A stretch of 64,000 bases of DNA from the NCBI GenBank assembly GCA_041686485.1, contig JAWLDT010000001.1, forward strand, positions 1-64,000, written 5' to 3'. The number at the start of each line of letters is the position of its first letter. Position 1 is the first letter of the stretch. Both the position numbers and the translations under genes were made by a program. The stretch comes from PUPG01 sp041686485 (lineage in GTDB: Bacteria > Bacteroidota > Bacteroidia > Bacteroidales > UBA7960). Below the pieces are notes generated by a model, which saw only the letters and a list, made by a program, of their open reading frames with translations, was not told the DNA's origin and ran no database searches. Below, in pieces: positions 35,474 to 42,770 of this stretch.

Positions 35474-35491
35474 ATGTATACAAATATACAT
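35474..35491 (-). promoter_or_regulatory. palindromic operator over the -7 box of the secreted deiminase gene
   Basis: ATGTATACAAATATACAT is a perfect inverted repeat with 7-base arms and a CAAA centre. On the minus strand it contains TATATTTG (35481-35488), a -7 box match, about 30 bases before the ATG. A dimeric regulator binding here would block transcription start. Confidence 0.5.
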
Positions 35492-35540
35492 GTATCTTCG
35501 AAAAGGTTTCGATTTTTTCCGGGATATTCCCTAAATACAT

Positions 35541-35740
35541 TATCTTTGCTCCCATTCAAAACATTTCAATTGGATTTAAACCCCTTGAAAGCTTGTTCTA
35601 TGGCGGTTTATAAAATATTTTTTCAGGCGCTGGCTGCCATTCCCAATTAGTTGGAGCAGCCTTATCTGCATCCAGGTGCAGCGAGTGTGGAAAAGTATTT
35701 TGTAATAACCTGAACAGGCTATTTTCAGGGGATTTTTTTT
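35541..35740 (+). ncRNA. structured leader or small RNA upstream of arcC
   Basis: TATCTTTG (35541-35548) is a promoter box. The implied transcript can form GGCTGC/GCAGCC (35632-35637 with 35656-35661), CTGCA/TGCAG (35666-35670 with 35677-35681) and a last stem CCTGAA/TTCAGG (35709-35714 with 35724-35729). The last stem is followed by GGA and eight T, ending 33 bases before arcC. It could be an attenuated leader or a separate RNA of about 185 bases. No known riboswitch class is recognised. Confidence 0.45.
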
Positions 35741-35773
35741 AGTAATTCATTCACCATTAAAATAGAGTTTTAT

Positions 35774-36715
35774 ATGAAGAAACTATCGGTTATAGCGTTT
35801 GGAGGAAATGCCCTGCTACAGAGTGGTCAGAAAGGGACCATTGATGAGCAGGAGCAAAATGTGTATGAAACCTGTCAGCACCTTGTGCCATTAATCAAAG
35901 AAGGTTATGACCTGGTTATTGGTCATGGGAATGGTCCGCAGGTGGGAAATGTGATGCTTCAGCATGAGGCAGGTAACAAAGAATATGGTCTGCCTAAGCA
36001 GCCAATCGATTTTTGTGTCGCTGAAACGCAGGGTTCCATTGGTTTTATGATCGAGCAACAACTACGCAATGTGCTGGCCGAACATGGCATTAATAAAAAT
36101 ATTGTCACCCTGGTGACACAGGTCGTGGTTGACAAAGACGATCCTGCCTTTCAAAATCCTACAAAGCCTGTCGGGCCTTACTATTCAAAGGAGGAGGCTG
36201 ATTCCCTGACCGAACAAAACGGGTGGGTTTTTCATGAAGATCCCAGGGGGCGCGGATGGCGCCGTGTGGTTGCTTCGCCCAAACCGGTTGATATTCCAAG
36301 CTGGGAAGCCGTTGAAAAGTTGGCCCGTGAAGGGAATATTGTCATTACCGTAGGTGGTGGCGGCATTCCTGCCTATATCGATGCGAAAGGAAAGATTATT
36401 GGTATCGATGCCGTGATCGACAAGGACCTGGCATCCTCGCAATTAGCCAGTAAGATCCGGGCCGATGAATTTTGCATCCTGACGGATGTTCCGAATGTCT
36501 TTGTAAACTTTAATAAGCCTGACCAGAAAAGACTGGAAAAAGTAACCATTCAGGAGGTTACCAAATACCTTGATGAGGGGCAGTTTACCGAGGGCAGCAT
36601 GGCCCCGAAGGTTCGGGCATGCATACAATTTGTTGAGAATGGCGGAAGCGATGCCATCATTACCGAAGCTGAGAAACTGGGCCAGACAGGAGAAGGAACA
36701 GTAATTATTCCTTAA
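35774..36715 (+). CDS. arcC: carbamate kinase
   Basis: Transfers phosphate from carbamoyl phosphate to ADP, the ATP-yielding last step of the ADI pathway. The 313-residue amino-acid-kinase fold has the N-terminal FGGNALL, GHGNGPQVGN, the carbamate kinase segment VVASPKPVDI and VGGGGIP, and the late EGSMAPKVRA. It is followed after 55 bases by ornithine carbamoyltransferase. A biosynthetic carbamoyl-phosphate role is unlikely because the pathway partners arcA and a catabolic-type carbamoyltransferase are present. Confidence 0.95.
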   Translation: MKKLSVIAFGGNALLQSGQKGTIDEQEQNVYETCQHLVPLIKEGYDLVIGHGNGPQVGNVMLQHEAGNKEYGLPKQPIDFCVAETQGSIGFMIEQQLRNVLAEHGINKNIVTLVTQVVVDKDDPAFQNPTKPVGPYYSKEEADSLTEQNGWVFHEDPRGRGWRRVVASPKPVDIPSWEAVEKLAREGNIVITVGGGGIPAYIDAKGKIIGIDAVIDKDLASSQLASKIRADEFCILTDVPNVFVNFNKPDQKRLEKVTIQEVTKYLDEGQFTEGSMAPKVRACIQFVENGGSDAIITEAEKLGQTGEGTVIIP

Positions 36716-36770
36716 TTTTATCAATAGTATAGTCAATCATTTATTTACATTAAAAACAGGAGATATACCT

Positions 36771-37772
36771 ATGGCATTTAATCTGAGAAACAGGAGTTTT
36801 TTGAAGTTGCTTGATTTTTCACCAAAAGAGATCAAGTTTTTACTTGACATGTCGGTCGATCTTAAAAAGGCAAAATATGGCGGCTATGAGCAGCGCCGCC
36901 TGACAGGGAAGAATATTGCCCTTATTTTTGAAAAAGCTTCCACAAGAACCCGCTGTGCATTTGAAGTAGCGGCTTTCGACCAGGGTGCGCTGGTTACATA
37001 CCTTGGCCCGACAGGAAGCCAGATCGGCAAAAAAGAATCGATGAAAGATACCGCACGCGTGCTGGGACGGATGTATGACGGGATTGAGTACCGCGGTTTT
37101 GCACAAAAAACCGTTGAAGAGTTGTCCACGTATTCCAATGTGCCGGTATGGAATGGTCTGACCAACGAATTCCACCCAACACAGATACTGGCTGACTTCC
37201 AGACCATGATGGAGCACAGCGATAAGCCGCTCAACCAGGTTTCCTTCTGCTATCTGGGCGATGCGCGCAACAACATGGGTAACTCCCTGTTGGTTGGTGC
37301 GGCAAAGATGGGCATGGACTTCCGGGCAGCAGCCCCGAAATCAGTTCAGCCAAGTAAAGAATTGGTTGCTGAATGCCGTGAGATCGCCAAAGACACCGGC
37401 GCAAAGATCACCATTACCGAGGATGTGGATGAAGCCGTTAAAGGGGTGGATTTTCTTTATACGGATGTTTGGGTATCCATGGGCGAACCCGAAGAAGTGT
37501 GGAAGGAACGCATTGAGCTCCTGAAACCCTATCAGGTGAATATGGATGTCATCAAAAAAACGGTTAATCCAAAAGTGAAATTCCTGCATTGCCTGCCTTC
37601 TTTCCATAACCGCGAAACAACCATCGGTGAGGACATCTATCAGAAGTTTGGTCTGGATGGGATGGAAGTGGTTGAAGACGTATTTGAATCAGCGCACTCC
37701 GTTGTGTTTGACCAGGCCGAAAACCGCCTTCACACGATCAAAGCGGTGATGGTGGCGACCCTGGGTGACTGA
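36771..37772 (+). CDS. arcB: ornithine carbamoyltransferase, catabolic type
   Basis: Phosphorolyses citrulline to ornithine and carbamoyl phosphate in the ADI pathway. The 333-residue protein shows STRTR (carbamoyl phosphate), HPTQILAD, DARNNMGNS, VWVSMGE (the SMG ornithine loop) and the catalytic HCLP. The SMG loop and the long form identify true OTCase, not the succinyl- or acetylornithine carbamoyltransferase that many Bacteroidota use for arginine synthesis. It lies in an operon with arcC and ends at the terminator at 37882. Confidence 0.93.
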   Translation: MAFNLRNRSFLKLLDFSPKEIKFLLDMSVDLKKAKYGGYEQRRLTGKNIALIFEKASTRTRCAFEVAAFDQGALVTYLGPTGSQIGKKESMKDTARVLGRMYDGIEYRGFAQKTVEELSTYSNVPVWNGLTNEFHPTQILADFQTMMEHSDKPLNQVSFCYLGDARNNMGNSLLVGAAKMGMDFRAAAPKSVQPSKELVAECREIAKDTGAKITITEDVDEAVKGVDFLYTDVWVSMGEPEEVWKERIELLKPYQVNMDVIKKTVNPKVKFLHCLPSFHNRETTIGEDIYQKFGLDGMEVVEDVFESAHSVVFDQAENRLHTIKAVMVATLGD

Positions 37773-37881
37773 TCCGGTGTTGACCGTCGTGAGAAGCTTC
37801 CCTCCGAAACGGATCGTCATCATATACAGCAAAGAACATCCCATAAGCTGTTGATATACAAAACATAGTAGTTTTATTAAA

Positions 37882-37913
37882 AAAACCTGGCATTTTATTT
37901 GCCAGGTTTTTTT
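37882..37913 (+). terminator. terminator of the arcC-arcB operon
   Basis: A 10-bp perfect stem (AAAACCTGGC at 37882-37891 with GCCAGGTTTT at 37901-37910) is followed by more T. Confidence 0.9.
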
Positions 37914-37942
37914 GTTAACTTAAAAAGATGTGTATATATTTG
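37911..37942 (+). promoter_or_regulatory. promoter of the trpB2 leader
   Basis: TTTG at 37911-37914, 20 bases, then TATATTTG at 37935-37942. This is a full Bacteroidota promoter that abuts the upstream terminator. The leader before trpB2 is about 230 bases. Confidence 0.75.
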
Positions 37943-37948
37943 CATCCA

Positions 37949-38177
37949 AATACAACTGCAACGATTATATGAATTTCAGCCGGATACATATCCTTCATAT
38001 CTGGGCCTGGTGGCCAGCCTCTCCGGCTGCCACAATATAACATATAATCCCCCTGGGAGCGTGCTGCTCCGTGATCATCCCGAAAATTTTAATTTTTTAT
38101 TATTGTTTTGGTGGCGCCATTCGTGTGTCGCGCACTGACTGAATCCCATTTTTAACGTTTTTAATCCAAATTGAACA
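37949..38177 (+). promoter_or_regulatory. trp-type attenuation leader of trpB2
   Basis: The leader folds into an 8-bp stem CAGCCGGA/TCCGGCTG (37977-37984 with 38022-38029), a GGAGC/GCTCC hairpin (38056-38060 with 38066-38070) and a late hairpin GTG(G)CGC/GCGCAC (38111-38117 with 38130-38135) followed 14 bases later by five T. The 5' arm of the late hairpin overlaps two Trp codons of a short frame, so ribosome stalling at Trp would stop it forming. It is reminiscent of the Bacteroid-trp RNA described upstream of trp genes in this phylum. The weak point is the gap before the T run. Confidence 0.55.
38061..38138 (+). CDS. putative Trp leader peptide (25 residues)
   Basis: A short frame starting at GTG 38061 and ending with a Phe-Leu-rich stretch, FWWRHSCVAH and TGA at 38136-38138. 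Tandem TGG codons (38109-38114) are very unusual in so short a frame and lie 40 bases before trpB2. A TTG at 38103 is an alternative start. Its role would be regulatory, with ribosome position sensing charged tRNA-Trp. Confidence 0.5.
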   Translation: MLLRDHPENFNFLLLFWWRHSCVAH

Positions 38178-39539
38178 ATGGAAAACAGAATACAATTATC
38201 CGCCCAGGAGATACCCCGTTTTTTCTATAATATTATGGCTGACATGCCGAATAAACCGATGCCGCCGCTGCATCCGGGAACCCGTGAGCCTGTTACACCG
38301 GATTTGTTAGAGCCATTATTTCCTAAAGATCTGATTATGCAGGAGATGTCGGCAGAACGGTATATTGAGATCCCTGAAGAAATCAGGCGCATCTATGCCA
38401 AATGGCGACCAACTCCGATGTTTCGTGCAAAGGGTCTGGAGAAAATGCTTGATACCCCGGCAAAGATTTATTACAAGTATGAAGGTGTAAGTCCGGCTGG
38501 CTCCCACAAACCCAATACGGCAGTGGCTCAGGCTTTCTATAACAAGATAGCCGGTACCAAAAGAATCGCCACTGAAACAGGTGCAGGACAGTGGGGTACA
38601 GCTCTGGCCTATGCCTGCCAGGCATTCGGAATGGAATGTGAGGTTTACATGGTTCGCGCAAGTTACGACCACAAGCCATACCGGAAGGTGATGATGAATG
38701 CGTTTGATGCCCGGGTGTATCCCTCTCCTTCTGATCGCACCGAGTATGGTAGGAAGGTCTTGAAGGAAAATCCGGATTCATCCGGCAGTTTGGGAATTGC
38801 CATATCAGAAGCCATTGAGAGGGCCGTTTCCGACCCGGATGCCCATTATGCCCTTGGAAGTGTGCTTAATCACGTGTTGCTGCATCAAACCATCATCGGT
38901 GAGGAAGCCATCCTGCAGATGGAAAAGGCAGGTGATCAGCCCGATCTGATCGTTGCACCATTCGGCGGTGGCAGTAACTTTGCCGGCATTGCTTTTCCTT
39001 TCCTCAGGATGAACATGAAAGACGGGACAAATATTCGCTGTATCGCCGTTGAACCCAATTCCTGCCCGAAGCTTACCAGGGGCGAATTTCGTTACGATTT
39101 CGGTGATACGGCCGGGAAAACGCCGTTGTTGCCCATGTATACCCTGGGTCATGACTTCATTCCTTCTCCCATTCATGCAGGAGGATTACGGTATCACGGG
39201 GCCGGCGTGCTTGTGAGTCAGCTGCTGAAAGATGGGTTGATTGAGGCGGTGTCGGAGCCTCAGGAACGCTGCTTCAAAGCAGGTCTCGATTTTATTAAGG
39301 CAGAGGGTATTATCCCTGCCCCGGAGGCGACACATGCTATTGCCACCGTGATCAACGAAGCCGTGCGATGCCGGGAAGAGGGACGTTCTCAAAACATCCT
39401 CTTTAACCTATGTGGACATGGTCATTTTGACATGTCAGCCTATGAGGCCTATTTATCCGGAAAAATTTCGGATGTGGGTGTTACGGACGAGCAGATTAGT
39501 TCGTCGATGGCTGGTACCGATGCTTTTCAGCCGGTATAA
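38178..39539 (+). CDS. trpB: tryptophan synthase beta chain, TrpB2 type
   Basis: PLP enzyme condensing indole with serine to tryptophan. The 453-residue length and the N-terminal extension (LPP-like MPPLHPGTREPV) mark the TrpB2 class, which works without the usual alpha subunit contact. PLP Lys lies in SPAGSHKPNTA, the phosphate loop in FGGGSNFAG and the late HGHFDM is conserved. No trpA is adjacent. The Trp-codon leader in front supports a role in tryptophan supply rather than general indole salvage. Confidence 0.95.
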   Translation: MENRIQLSAQEIPRFFYNIMADMPNKPMPPLHPGTREPVTPDLLEPLFPKDLIMQEMSAERYIEIPEEIRRIYAKWRPTPMFRAKGLEKMLDTPAKIYYKYEGVSPAGSHKPNTAVAQAFYNKIAGTKRIATETGAGQWGTALAYACQAFGMECEVYMVRASYDHKPYRKVMMNAFDARVYPSPSDRTEYGRKVLKENPDSSGSLGIAISEAIERAVSDPDAHYALGSVLNHVLLHQTIIGEEAILQMEKAGDQPDLIVAPFGGGSNFAGIAFPFLRMNMKDGTNIRCIAVEPNSCPKLTRGEFRYDFGDTAGKTPLLPMYTLGHDFIPSPIHAGGLRYHGAGVLVSQLLKDGLIEAVSEPQERCFKAGLDFIKAEGIIPAPEATHAIATVINEAVRCREEGRSQNILFNLCGHGHFDMSAYEAYLSGKISDVGVTDEQISSSMAGTDAFQPV

Positions 39540-39556
39540 TTTTTCAGATAAAGGGG

Positions 39557-39591
39557 AAAGGCGTCTGTTCTATGTTAAACTGACGCCTTTT
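39557..39591 (+). terminator. terminator of trpB2
   Basis: A 9-bp stem (AAAGGCGTC at 39557-39565 with GACGCCTTT at 39582-39590) ends in four T, 18 bases after the stop. Confidence 0.8.
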
Positions 39592-39596
39592 GTACC

Positions 39597-39634
39597 AAGC
39601 GGGGCACACCAGGATTAAGGGTGCCCCGCTTTAA
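39597..39634. terminator. second hairpin between trpB2 and the M56 gene
   Basis: An 11-bp perfect stem (AAGCGGGGCAC at 39597-39607 with GTGCCCCGCTT at 39621-39631) follows directly after the first terminator. The T tail is short in both directions, so it may be a backup terminator or a boundary for the convergent M56 gene. Confidence 0.6.
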
Positions 39635-39699
39635 TGGTCATAGTGCTGAAACCTCTGTTTGTTCAACCCCTTTTAGTAAAATCCGGGTTGATTAAAACT

Positions 39700-41256
39700 C
39701 TATTGCTCTTCTTTCTCCATCTCCTCCATGTCTTCCTGTAGACGTTCCATATCTTCTTCCAGCTCCTTCATGGCTTTCTCAAAAGAGGGCCCCAGTTCCT
39801 TCATGCCTGCTTTTATTTCCTTGTCAATATCATGCATGATAGAATCCCATTCGATAGCATCCAATTCTTGCATGGCTTGTTGGATTTCTTCTCTGGCCTG
39901 ATGCATTTCCTGCCTGAATTCTTCGGACTGCAGCTCTTCCCGGAGTTCTTCATTCATTTTTTCCATGGCTAACCTGACTTCTTCCATGGCCTTTCTGAAT
40001 TTCTCCTTGTCTTTTTCACTAAAACCCTCGTAGCTGATCATGGTACCATCATCCAAATAGATTGTGTTGGGTGTTTTTCCGGGACTTGTATCTGCCATAG
40101 CCAGGTCTGATGGAGGAGGAGGCGGTACGTCAGGTGCTTCCTCGGAGGGGGCGTACTGACTTATGTCGAAGGTAACAGAAGGATCAGAAGCAGGTATATC
40201 AACATTATCTGTTCCTCCATGATCTGGAATGACAGGCTTTACCCATGCCACGGTTCCAAAAGCCAGGATAAAGGCCAGTGTGGTGGCCAACTTGTGGCCA
40301 GTGCTTAAAGATCTTGTTTTCATGGTCATCATGTGTTTAATACGTGTGAATAAATGATTTTTGGACTGCGTAGCAGCTACCATTGGTTGAGGAATGGCAG
40401 CTCCGCGGTTTTGTTCTATGTGAAGTAATGCATGTGCATATTCTGCCGGATGAGCGATCTGACTTACCACCCATTCATCTACAGACTCTTCTCTCAATCG
40501 TCTGATTATCCCGCTTATCCACCACATAGCCGGATGATAAAAAAATACGATTTCGAGCAGGAGTTGAAACATATTCATGATATGGTCATGGCGTCTGATG
40601 TGGTATAACTCGTGCATGATAATACTTTCCACCTGTTCGGGAGTCATGGAAAACAGGATCGCCGCCGGCAAGAGTACCACAGGCTTAAAAAAGCCAATGA
40701 CAACGGGTATGGATGCAGCTGAAGAGATCCTGATGGGAACAGAGCCGGGTAGCCTGGTTCGTCGGAGGATTTTTGTTACATGTTTCTGCCAGCTGTGAGG
40801 CAGGGGGGTAGAATCACGCTTCAGTCTGATTATTTTTTGATAAGAGAGGACAGAAAAAATAGCTGTTAATAGCATGCCGGTAATGTAAAGCCAGAAGACC
40901 ACCGGACTGTAATTTTCGATAAAGGCAAGAAAAGAGGGTTGTCCACGCTCCAGATAAAACAGGCTTGTTTCGCCTGCCGCCGGCATGTAAACGCCAGGTT
41001 CAAACTCTACGGAAACAATTTGCCTGGCATTGTTATATACATTCATCTGCATGAAGAAGGTATAAACGAAACTCACTGGTATGGCACATACTGCCAGCAC
41101 GGACATTCGATAGCGGAACGCCGCGCTGCTCTTTGATGCTAAACGTAAAGCAATCCGCCATAGCAAAACGATAATAAGAACTTGCCATATGCTGTGAATA
41201 ATGGTCCAGGCCAAAGCATGTACTACAGGGTGTGATAATTGTTCTATCAGGTTCAT
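39700..41256 (-). CDS. BlaR1-like M56 membrane metallopeptidase with coiled-coil tail
   Basis: Signal-transducing membrane protease of the BlaR1/MecR1 family, 518 residues. There are four hydrophobic segments in the first 330 residues, with the zinc motif HELYH at 215-219 between the third and fourth. There is no penicillin-binding sensor domain. The exported C-terminal part has a proline-rich stretch (DVPPPPPSDL) and then about 100 residues of highly charged Glu/Lys coiled coil. It lies 8 bases after blaI and would cleave or relieve that repressor on an unknown signal. No beta-lactamase gene is near. Confidence 0.88.
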   Translation of the reverse strand: MNLIEQLSHPVVHALAWTIIHSIWQVLIIVLLWRIALRLASKSSAAFRYRMSVLAVCAIPVSFVYTFFMQMNVYNNARQIVSVEFEPGVYMPAAGETSLFYLERGQPSFLAFIENYSPVVFWLYITGMLLTAIFSVLSYQKIIRLKRDSTPLPHSWQKHVTKILRRTRLPGSVPIRISSAASIPVVIGFFKPVVLLPAAILFSMTPEQVESIIMHELYHIRRHDHIMNMFQLLLEIVFFYHPAMWWISGIIRRLREESVDEWVVSQIAHPAEYAHALLHIEQNRGAAIPQPMVAATQSKNHLFTRIKHMMTMKTRSLSTGHKLATTLAFILAFGTVAWVKPVIPDHGGTDNVDIPASDPSVTFDISQYAPSEEAPDVPPPPPSDLAMADTSPGKTPNTIYLDDGTMISYEGFSEKDKEKFRKAMEEVRLAMEKMNEELREELQSEEFRQEMHQAREEIQQAMQELDAIEWDSIMHDIDKEIKAGMKELGPSFEKAMKELEEDMERLQEDMEEMEKEEQ

Positions 41257-41264
41257 AGCAAGGA

Positions 41265-41633
41265 TTATTCAAATTGTTTAAGATAGGCTTTGATCTCATC
41301 CACCTCATCCTTTGATAATGTTTTGTTGTCAAGGGCACCCATAACGAGCCGGCTGGTAGAGCCTTCGAACAAACCTTTGACCATCTTGCCCAGAACCTGC
41401 TGTTGTGTTTGTTCCCTGCTTACTCCAGCCTTGTAAACGTGTTTGCGACCATCTTTGTCGCGGGTAAGCAGCCCTTTATCGGTCATGATCTGCATGGTTT
41501 TTAAGGTGGTCGTATAACCTGTGTCCTTATGTTGACCAAGTTTTTCATGCACTTCCCGTACGGAGGAGGGGCCCATTTCCCACAAAATTTGCAGGATCTT
41601 CAATTCGTTTTCAGTGGGTTGATAAGTTTTCAT
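41265..41633 (-). CDS. BlaI/MecI/CopY-family repressor
   Basis: A 122-residue winged-helix repressor with LTENELKIL-type start (PTENELKILQILWEMG), helix-turn-helix KDTGYTTTLKTMQIM and wing KGLLTRDKDGRKHVY. The ATG at 41631-41633 gives the family start; the frame is open further upstream but would run through its own operators and promoter. Two palindromic operators flank the -7 box, so it very likely represses its own operon with the M56 gene. Confidence 0.93.
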   Translation of the reverse strand: MKTYQPTENELKILQILWEMGPSSVREVHEKLGQHKDTGYTTTLKTMQIMTDKGLLTRDKDGRKHVYKAGVSREQTQQQVLGKMVKGLFEGSTSRLVMGALDNKTLSKDEVDEIKAYLKQFE

Positions 41634-41650
41634 TTTATAGACTAATTTAA

Positions 41651-41700
41651 CTACGACTAATTTCGTAGCAAACATACTACGAAATAATTCGTAAAACAAA
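41651..41700 (-). promoter_or_regulatory. blaI operon promoter with two operators
   Basis: Minus-strand promoter: TTTG (41697-41700), 20 bases, TATGTTTG (41669-41676). Two inverted repeats flank the -7 box: CTACGA-CTAATT-TCGTAG at 41651-41668 and TACGAA-ATAA-TTCGTA at 41678-41693. In addition TTTCGTAG and CTACGAAA face each other across the box (41661-41668 with 41677-41684). A repressor dimer on either site would cover the start point or the spacer. Confidence 0.8.
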
Positions 41701-41899
41701 TTTTTTAACATTTTTTTAAAAAAATGGCTTACTTTGCATCGGAGAGACAAGGTTGGTATGATTCCACAAAGTGAACAAACAAGCCTGAATGATTACTGTT
41801 ATAATGTGATTGCTAATGGCCATCGATTATTATTTTTAGATGGTTGGTATCAGTCGTTTAATTGAAAGGATCAGAAAATTACAGCTAAAAAAACCTCAA

Positions 41900-42307
41900 A
41901 TGACACAATACGAAATCAAACTTCCGCCATTTCAACGTGGTTTCCATATGATAACCCGGCATATTTTAGATGCGGTCGATGATTTACCTCAGACCGGACT
42001 CTTGCATATATTCCTTCATCATACATCGGCCGGAATTGTAATTAATGAGAATGCTGATCCTTCGGTATCTGCCGACCTGAATAGCAGCTTCGATCACCTC
42101 GCGCCGGAAAGGATGCCGTATTACACCCATGTGATGGAGGGTGATGACGATATGCCCGCCCATATTAAATCAGCGCTTACGGGGGTATCTCTTACCATAC
42201 CCGTTTCCAGGGGCCGCCTGAAACTGGGAACCTGGCAGGGTATTTTCCTGTGCGAGTTCCGTAACAAGAGCGGTGGCCGAAGGGTGACCCTGACCATTTA
42301 CGGGTAA
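41900..42307 (+). CDS. YjbQ/UPF0047 family protein
   Basis: Small 135-residue YjbQ-family protein, sometimes called secondary thiamine-phosphate synthase because of weak activity seen in E. coli; the true role is unsettled. Typical blocks: HHTSAGIVINENADPSV, a DLNSSFDHLAP segment, a HIKSALTGVS segment and the final LGTWQGIFLCEFR. The ATG at 41900 gives the family length; an earlier in-frame start at 41840 adds 20 basic residues and is less likely. Confidence 0.9.
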   Translation: MTQYEIKLPPFQRGFHMITRHILDAVDDLPQTGLLHIFLHHTSAGIVINENADPSVSADLNSSFDHLAPERMPYYTHVMEGDDDMPAHIKSALTGVSLTIPVSRGRLKLGTWQGIFLCEFRNKSGGRRVTLTIYG

Positions 42308-42770
42308 GACCTGACTTAAGTCACCTGATAGGCTCTGGCCTATAATCTGTAGGAGGATAACTGTTAAGCTCACAATGCTTAGGTTTTGTGAAGTATTGAA
42401 CAATTACGGCAAATCCTTATTGTCAGCAAATTTCTCGAATGAAGACGCAAATTTTCACAAATTTTTTAAACAAACTTTACGCTGAGATGCGCAATGCTTA
42501 TTTGAGATAATTTGCGCTAATTTGTGGATAATAAAAAGTTGGGCACCCAATAGGCTATGTGTTATACGATTTATTCGGATAATTATAAAATATAAAGCTA
42601 CTATTTACTATTATATGAAAACACATTATCACATTAGCACATTAGCACATTATCACATTATCCAAAAATATTATACTTTTTTCTACGAATTTTGCAACGC
42701 CTTTTCATCCTTGATGCCGTAATTTTGTATTGGTAAAACATATAACAGTATAAATATAAACATAATATAT
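42308..42770. other. non-coding gap upstream of copA
   Basis: It contains a 6-bp hairpin ATAGGC-TCTG-GCCTAT (42328-42343), a pair of facing AT-rich words (GACGCAAATTTTCACAAATT near 42444-42463 and its inverted relative near 42501-42527), an octamer array (CACATTAK, five units, 42622-42661) and TAATTTTG at 42720-42727, a likely -7 box for copA 43 bases before the ATG. No gene is supported. Confidence 0.6.

Noticed and set aside
35422..35613. A 63-codon frame between the deiminase gene and arcC
   Set aside because: It begins inside the deiminase gene and crosses two promoters, with no conserved character.
37899..38060. Upstream part of the frame that ends in the WW leader
   Set aside because: It starts inside the arcB terminator, before the trpB2 promoter, so only the part from 38061 can be translated from the leader transcript.
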